A stretch of 64,000 nucleotides of DNA from Flavobacterium covae (lineage in GTDB: Bacteria > Bacteroidota > Bacteroidia > Flavobacteriales > Flavobacteriaceae). Below, one piece after another: positions 59,571-64,000 of the stretch. Location: the NCBI GenBank assembly GCA_019565575.1, contig CP067379.1, positions 3,224,001 through 3,288,000 on the forward strand, given 5' to 3'. The translations under genes were made by a program, and so were the position numbers. The notes under the pieces are model-generated. The model ran no database searches, was not told the origin of the DNA, and saw only the letters and a program-made list of their open reading frames with translations. How positions within the stretch are numbered: position 1 is the first letter of the stretch; every line of letters starts with the position of its first letter.

Positions 59571-61088
59571 ATGACTAGGATAAGAAATGTTGGCGGAAAA
59601 ATTATAGAGACAACAAAAGGAAATGATATTTGGTATGCCAAAGAAGATATAGTATTAAATTCACTTAAATCTATAAGTTTTAAAGGTGATGAAAAAGGTG
59701 TGAGTTATGGGAAGCCTGAAGATCCTCCAGAATTTAAAATTGAGTCACAAGAACAAATAGTATTTATAGAATCTGATTTATATTTTAAAAACACAGGAAT
59801 ATTAAAGCCCCTTATTTAAACAGTAAAGATGTTTTTGATTATATAACCTCAAAACCATTTGTTGCTGGAATGAAAGGGATCTTTGGGAAAGATATTAAAC
59901 ATTCTTCAATTAAGAAATTGATGGAAAATTTAAAAAATGGATCTGTCCCAAAGTTAAATTGGAAAGCTAAAAAGGACTTTCAGAATCAGAGCTAGGTTTT
60001 TATCATCAAAAAACAGTTTACTTAAATGAAAATTTAATATTTGAAGCGGAAAAAGATTCAAAAAAAAATTGGTTATTATTTAGAGTAATGCTTGAAGAGA
60101 CAGGACATTACATTGAGGATCTTTTAAGAAATTATTATGATGATATTGGTGGAGAAACGTCTGGTGATGAAGGAACAATTTTTGCGGCTGATTTTATAAA
60201 ATATAATAATTTATTAAATAAGGATTTTAATTATGCTTCTTTTAAGATTAAAAATTCAAAAGGAGAAATTCGTGATTTTGAAGGAAAAGTGGATAGTAAT
60301 AATCCATCAAGAGAAGAAAAATCAAAAGATCTAATCTTCATTGAAGATGATTTAGACGACCATGGCTTGGTAACCCTTAAAAATGGTGAAAAAATAAATG
60401 TAGAGTTTTTTAAAATTAGAGGTGGTGCTGCTATCCATGAAGAGATTACAAAAACAGCGGCTAAGAAGGTAGGATTTGTTTATGACTATCGTTTAGATGA
60501 AGGATGTGCATGGCCAGATGTTCCTTGTAATAGTAACAATATTGAAACGTGTTACTATCGAACTTGGCGAGATTTAGATAAGAAGGGCACACTTGCCTAC
60601 GAAAGTCACAATGGAAGTAAACAATTTTGGCATTCAATGGCACCAAAAGGTAAAAACACCAATGAACAAGTTAGAAATTTAATTCTTAACCAGGCTAAAA
60701 TTTGGTTTACTGGAAGCCATTAAGAGGAAAGGTGATGATGGTTTATTTGAAATAGGAAAAATATTGCATATGGTACAAGATTCATATTCATTATCGCATG
60801 TGCAGAGAAATAGTAAAGATGAAATAATTAAATTTCAGGGCTATGATGCACAAGATTCTCACAAACATGGGGGAGCCTGACAAGCAAGGAAAATCAAAGG
60901 AGGCTATGAAGGCAACTGTGGCTTCTGAAATTGTATTGTTAGTTTTTAAACGACACCGAGAAGAATGGAAAGACTTGAAAGTTTCAATAAAAGTCCTTGA
61001 AAATGTGTTGCTTGAAAAAATTTATCCTATAGAAAAAGGACAAGAAAACAAAATTGCGGGAGGATCTCTCGAGGCTTATAAAAAATAA
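59571..61088 (+). CDS. Putative T6SS zinc phospholipase C-like effector, frameshifted
   Basis: The N-terminus MTRIRNVGGKIIETTKGND is followed by GVSYGKPEDPPEF, the shared segment. After frame changes near 59,800 and 59,980 the middle reads GFYHQKTVYLNENL and LLFRVMLEETGHYIEDLL. The C-terminal domain has AIHEEITKTAAKKVGF (His, 60,436), GCAWPDVP and, after another change near 60,715, LHMVQDSYSLSHVQR (His 60,767 and 60,797). Together they resemble the His/Asp zinc sites of bacterial zinc-dependent phospholipase C. Ends EAYKK at 61,088. About 505 residues. A lipid-degrading toxin fits the membrane-type immunity protein that follows. Confidence 0.65.
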
Positions 61089-61094
61089 AAAATC

Positions 61095-61367
61095 ATGAAT
61101 AAAGTTATTCCGTTTATAATATTTATATTTCAATTATTATCAATTGTAAGACTTTGGTATGTGCATAAATATCAAAGTTCAAAAATTCCATCAGATTTTA
61201 TTGAATTTATTATTTTTTCAGGGGTTAATATAATTATATTGATTTTAGCATATTTTTATGTTTCAAATCTAAGAAATTCTGTTTGGCTATTTCCAGTAAG
61301 CATTTCAATAATTACAATAATAATAATGATAATCATACTCTTTATTATGTTAATAAATAAGTATTGA
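61095..61367 (+). CDS. Putative membrane immunity protein
   Basis: 90 residues, about three hydrophobic segments (FIIFIFQLLSIVRLWYV, FIIFSGVNIIILILAYFY, SIITIIIMIIILFIMLI). Starts 6 bp after the phospholipase-like effector. An integral membrane guard would suit a membrane-targeting toxin. This is position-based inference only. Confidence 0.6.
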   Translation: MNKVIPFIIFIFQLLSIVRLWYVHKYQSSKIPSDFIEFIIFSGVNIIILILAYFYVSNLRNSVWLFPVSISIITIIIMIIILFIMLINKY

Positions 61368-61391
61368 TTTCCGTTTTTTTTAATTAAATGA

Positions 61392-61460
61392 GCTACAGGA
61401 AAGATAGAAAAAGCACCTTACACTGGCAATGGAAAATCGTTAAAAAAAATGTGCAATTAA
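61392..61460 (+). pseudogene. Short 3' remnant of an effector
   Basis: The frame reads ATGKIEKAPYTGNGKSLKK before stopping. It has no start and no counterpart nearby and lies just ahead of a lipoprotein leader, the position expected for the end of an effector gene. Tentative. Confidence 0.35.
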
Positions 61461-61464
61461 ACAA

Positions 61465-61686
61465 TTGATAATTAATGCAATTTTATCACTATTAATGATG
61501 AATTGTAAAGGACAAATAACCTACGCCAAAAACATTAACAATCCAAAAAAAGATACAATGGAATACTTTAATAAAGATAAATATAAAGATTTGCCTGTCA
61601 ATAAAAATAGACTACCATCAACAACCGAACCGATAGAGAGTTACAAGATGCCGTACGAAAACAAAAAGAACTCAGAGAAAACCTGA
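61465..61686 (+). pseudogene. Truncated immunity-type lipoprotein fused to vgrG sequence
   Basis: Starts at a TTG (LIINAILSLLMMNC, lipobox Cys), then KGQITYAKNINNPKKDTMEYF. At 61,617 its own sequence stops and vgrG DNA begins, read here in another frame until 61,686. It is therefore the 5' part of an immunity gene cut by recombination. Confidence 0.6.
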
Positions 61687-62627
61687 TGATCGTAAAAGGC
61701 AAAAGCAAAGACCCCCAACTCAAACAAGGCGATCTAACCAAACTAGTTGATATAAACGACCGCCCTATGGAAACCTATCGCATCATAGAAATTCAACATT
61801 TTCATGATGGCAATAGCTATTACAACGAGTTCGTAGCCATTCCCGATTTATGGACCCCTCCTTATTTTGACGACAACACCTATCCTAATTGCGAAGAACA
61901 AACTGCACGGGTAGTAGACAACAACGATCCTATGAGCATGGGGCGTGTACGCGTACAATTTCCATGGCAAGAAAGAAAAAACCAAAAAACCCCATGGATT
62001 CGCCTAATACAACCCCACTCAGGAGCAGGCAAAGGATTTCATTTTATCCCCGAAATAGGCGAAGAAGTTCTTGTAGGTTTTGAAAGCGGCAATGCAGAAA
62101 AACCTTTTGTACTAGGCACTCATTATAACGGAAGCGAAACCAGTGGGTACCATACTAGCGGCAATGATGTAAAAGCCATTCATACCCGATCTGGAACTAA
62201 AATTATTCTAAACGATGCCCAAGGTTCTGTTTTTATAGAGGATCCTAGTGGCAACACTTGGACGATGGACGGTCATGGGAATATTAATGTGAATGCGCCA
62301 AAAAACATGATCTTTACCGCAGGCGAAGATATGATTATTAATGTAGGCAAAAACATGAGCACAACTGTTGGTATGAATATAACTGAAAGTGCAGGAATGA
62401 ACCATAGCACTACAGCAGGAGCCATGATGATACAAAATGCAATAGGCGATTTTAGCTTACTAGCCAAAAACATAAAAAAAATAGCACATGAAAACATACA
62501 AACCTCCAGTAATGATATAACAAAACAAGCCTTAAAAGACATAACCGTATCAAGCCAAACCAATATTAATAAACACGCCAAAAACGAGGTATTTGTAAAC
62601 AGCGGTAAAAACACTAAAAATCATTAA
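61617..62627 (+). pseudogene. VgrG C-terminal half without start (tip D)
   Basis: In the vgrG frame from INNRTDRELQDAVRKQKE. An in-frame TAG at 61,608 lies just upstream, so there is no full vgrG. It covers the OB-fold and beta-helix and is almost identical to 50,876-51,558 for 683 bp. It then has its own stretch (MIFTAGEDMIINVGKNM), a second near-identical block (GMNITESAGMNHSTTAGA) and a private tail ending VFVNSGKNTKNH. An ATG at 61,686 could give a 313-residue product containing the whole tip. Confidence 0.85.
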
Positions 62628-62632
62628 TTATT

Positions 62633-64000
62633 ATGAGCAATAAATCAGGAAATTATATTGAAATTGCAGGTGGATCTATAACAGAACATTGTACAGGAGA
62701 ATACAATTTATTTGCTCAGAAAATGAGTTTCAATGCCGAGGGTACGGTTTCTATTAACGGTGCCCAAAAAGGCACATCATATAAAACGCCAATAGAGCCT
62801 CCCAAAATAGTATTAAACCAAGGAAAAGTAAAAAAAGTAGAACTAGTTACAAATCTAGATCTGGGTTCAAAGAATGATAAATCAGGAGGTACTCAGCTAG
62901 GAATGATTTTTGGAAAAGAATATACGTTTCAAGTCACACAATATGATAATGAAACACCTTTAACTCGTAGGCTAACCAAATGGCAAATGCGCTACCATAG
63001 TCCAAAATACTCACAAAATAAATGGATAGATGTACCGTTAAAAGTTACAGAGGACACTGTTAAAATTACTATGAATGAAGAGGATATGTGCGGCAGATTT
63101 ATTTATGTTAGAGCTTATATTGACGACCCTAAAAGCGAAGGAGAAACAAAAGTTTGGAAACATAATAGGTTTAGATGGTTTGATAAAATGGTTGTTTATG
63201 AGCAAGCAGAAGCAAGAGCAAAAGAACCGTGGAGAATTGATCAAGGTGGAACCTCACTATGTGGAATGGCAAGCTTATTTTATTTATTAGCAAAAAAAGA
63301 TGGGAAAGGTTACGAAAAATTAGCTAAAGAACTATTCAGAACTGGCGAATATAAGTACAATAAATATATTGTGAAACCACACGAGAATGCTATTGAAATG
63401 TACTCTGTAAATCCCTACAAAGATAAAGACCACCCTAAATTACCAGAAGTAGATTGGTTAACTTTAGCTTGTGTGAGGAGCAAAGAAAGTTCATTTTTTG
63501 GAAAATTATTGTATAAAGGTAAAAAAGGGCAAGATGCAGAGGCAATAAATTGGCCTACGCTAATGAAGCCTCTAGGAAAAAACCTTTTGGGTTACACAGA
63601 TGTTGAAATGGATTATTATAAAGTTAATAAATCGTATTTGAGAGACTTTTTTGGTTCTGATGAAAAATTAAGAATACTTGAGAAAGATATTGATGTAGAT
63701 TTTAAAAATGGATATCAAATATGCTTACTTATTGACGGAACTATGGTAGACTACAAACCAGGAGATGATTATTCATTAGATGATTTCAGCGAATATCACT
63801 GGGTTGTATATGAAGGTGGACTAGAAATTCTTAATGGTTTAAAACCTGAGTCAGATTATGACAATGTAACAAATATAAACTTCAATGTATTTACTTGGGG
63901 AGAGTTAAGAAATGATTCTGTGAATCCAACATCAGGTTTACCAATGAGAAAAATTAGATTAACAAAAAATCAGTTTAGAAGTAATTATTATGGTTATTTA
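62633..64000 (+). CDS. Putative T6SS papain-like cysteine peptidase effector (open at window end)
   Basis: The frame is open from ATG 62,633 to the window edge (456 residues), with no frame break. The shared N-terminal segment reads EIAGGSITEHCTGEYNLF and KGTSYKTPIEPPKI. A beta-rich adaptor region (GMIFGKEYTFQVTQYDNETP, WKHNRFRWFDK) runs to about residue 190. The catalytic candidates are Cys210 in QGGTSLCGMASLFYLL and His389 in SEYHWVVYEGG, spaced as in papain-like/C39-like peptidases. It could be a peptidoglycan amidase or a peptidase toxin. It starts 5 bp after tip D. Confidence 0.72.
   Translation, partial: MSNKSGNYIEIAGGSITEHCTGEYNLFAQKMSFNAEGTVSINGAQKGTSYKTPIEPPKIVLNQGKVKKVELVTNLDLGSKNDKSGGTQLGMIFGKEYTFQVTQYDNETPLTRRLTKWQMRYHSPKYSQNKWIDVPLKVTEDTVKITMNEEDMCGRFIYVRAYIDDPKSEGETKVWKHNRFRWFDKMVVYEQAEARAKEPWRIDQGGTSLCGMASLFYLLAKKDGKGYEKLAKELFRTGEYKYNKYIVKPHENAIEMYSVNPYKDKDHPKLPEVDWLTLACVRSKESSFFGKLLYKGKKGQDAEAINWPTLMKPLGKNLLGYTDVEMDYYKVNKSYLRDFFGSDEKLRILEKDIDVDFKNGYQICLLIDGTMVDYKPGDDYSLDDFSEYHWVVYEGGLEILNGLKPESDYDNVTNINFNVFTWGELRNDSVNPTSGLPMRKIRLTKNQFRSNYYGYL

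Overview
The window is AT-rich bacterial DNA of Bacteroidota type, most likely a Flavobacterium or close relative (inference). The evidence is a short RpoD, a flexirubin-type pigment cluster with darA/darB, exosortase XrtF, an HYC_CC_PP-type protein, promoters with a TAnnTTTG -7 box, and a Bacteroidota-style type VI secretion system (T6SS). No rRNA, tRNA or CRISPR array was seen.

Layout. (1) 1-16,194, minus strand: a flexirubin/aryl-polyene cluster. It holds a tyrosine/histidine ammonia-lyase, FabG, several ketosynthases, two acyl carrier proteins, DarA, DarB, two hotdog dehydratases, an acyltransferase, a thioesterase, an ABC exporter and a BtrH-like protein. A divergent FAD oxidoreductase/halogenase-like gene follows at 16,300-17,556. 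(2) 17,591-20,027: two secreted proteins of unknown function. (3) 20,172-38,354, minus strand: a long, tightly packed gene series. In transcription order it encodes SulP, two beta-carbonic anhydrases, DedA, DabA, DabB, a second SulP, a DUF2490-like barrel, a CzcC-like outer-membrane factor, a CzcB-like adaptor, an OprB-like porin and a CzcA-like RND pump. A secreted alpha-carbonic anhydrase lies just upstream at 38,683-39,561. Together these look like an inorganic-carbon uptake and hydration locus joined to a metal efflux system. (4) 40,221-43,086: a copper-type set (HMA protein, TonB receptor, HYC_CC_PP protein). (5) 43,104-48,316: XrtF and its partner, fRMsr, rpsO, pnp and rpoD. (6) 48,700-64,000, plus strand: a T6SS tube/spike locus with two Hcp genes and one intact VgrG, followed by an array of effector-immunity cassettes.

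The T6SS array is the most interesting region. Behind the intact vgrG lie three further vgrG 3' ends without a vgrG start: 55,513-55,957, 58,954-59,567 and 61,617-62,627. Each of the four vgrG 3' ends is followed within 2-11 bp by a different putative effector. The effectors are a Ser-hydrolase/lipase-like protein, an HExxH zincin, a zinc phospholipase C-like protein and a papain-like cysteine peptidase. All four share a short N-terminal GGxI-type segment. Immunity-like genes, a decayed second lipase cassette and an IS1595-family insertion sit between them. Two vgrG pieces are nearly identical to the intact copy (about 680 and 370 bp) and begin abruptly inside unrelated immunity-gene sequence. 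This suggests that tip-effector-immunity cassettes are gained and exchanged by recombination within vgrG.

Caution. Dozens of otherwise convincing genes are broken by single-base frameshifts, and most of those I resolved look like a one-base loss in a homopolymer run. I treat most as likely sequencing or assembly errors and give the reconstructed full gene span.
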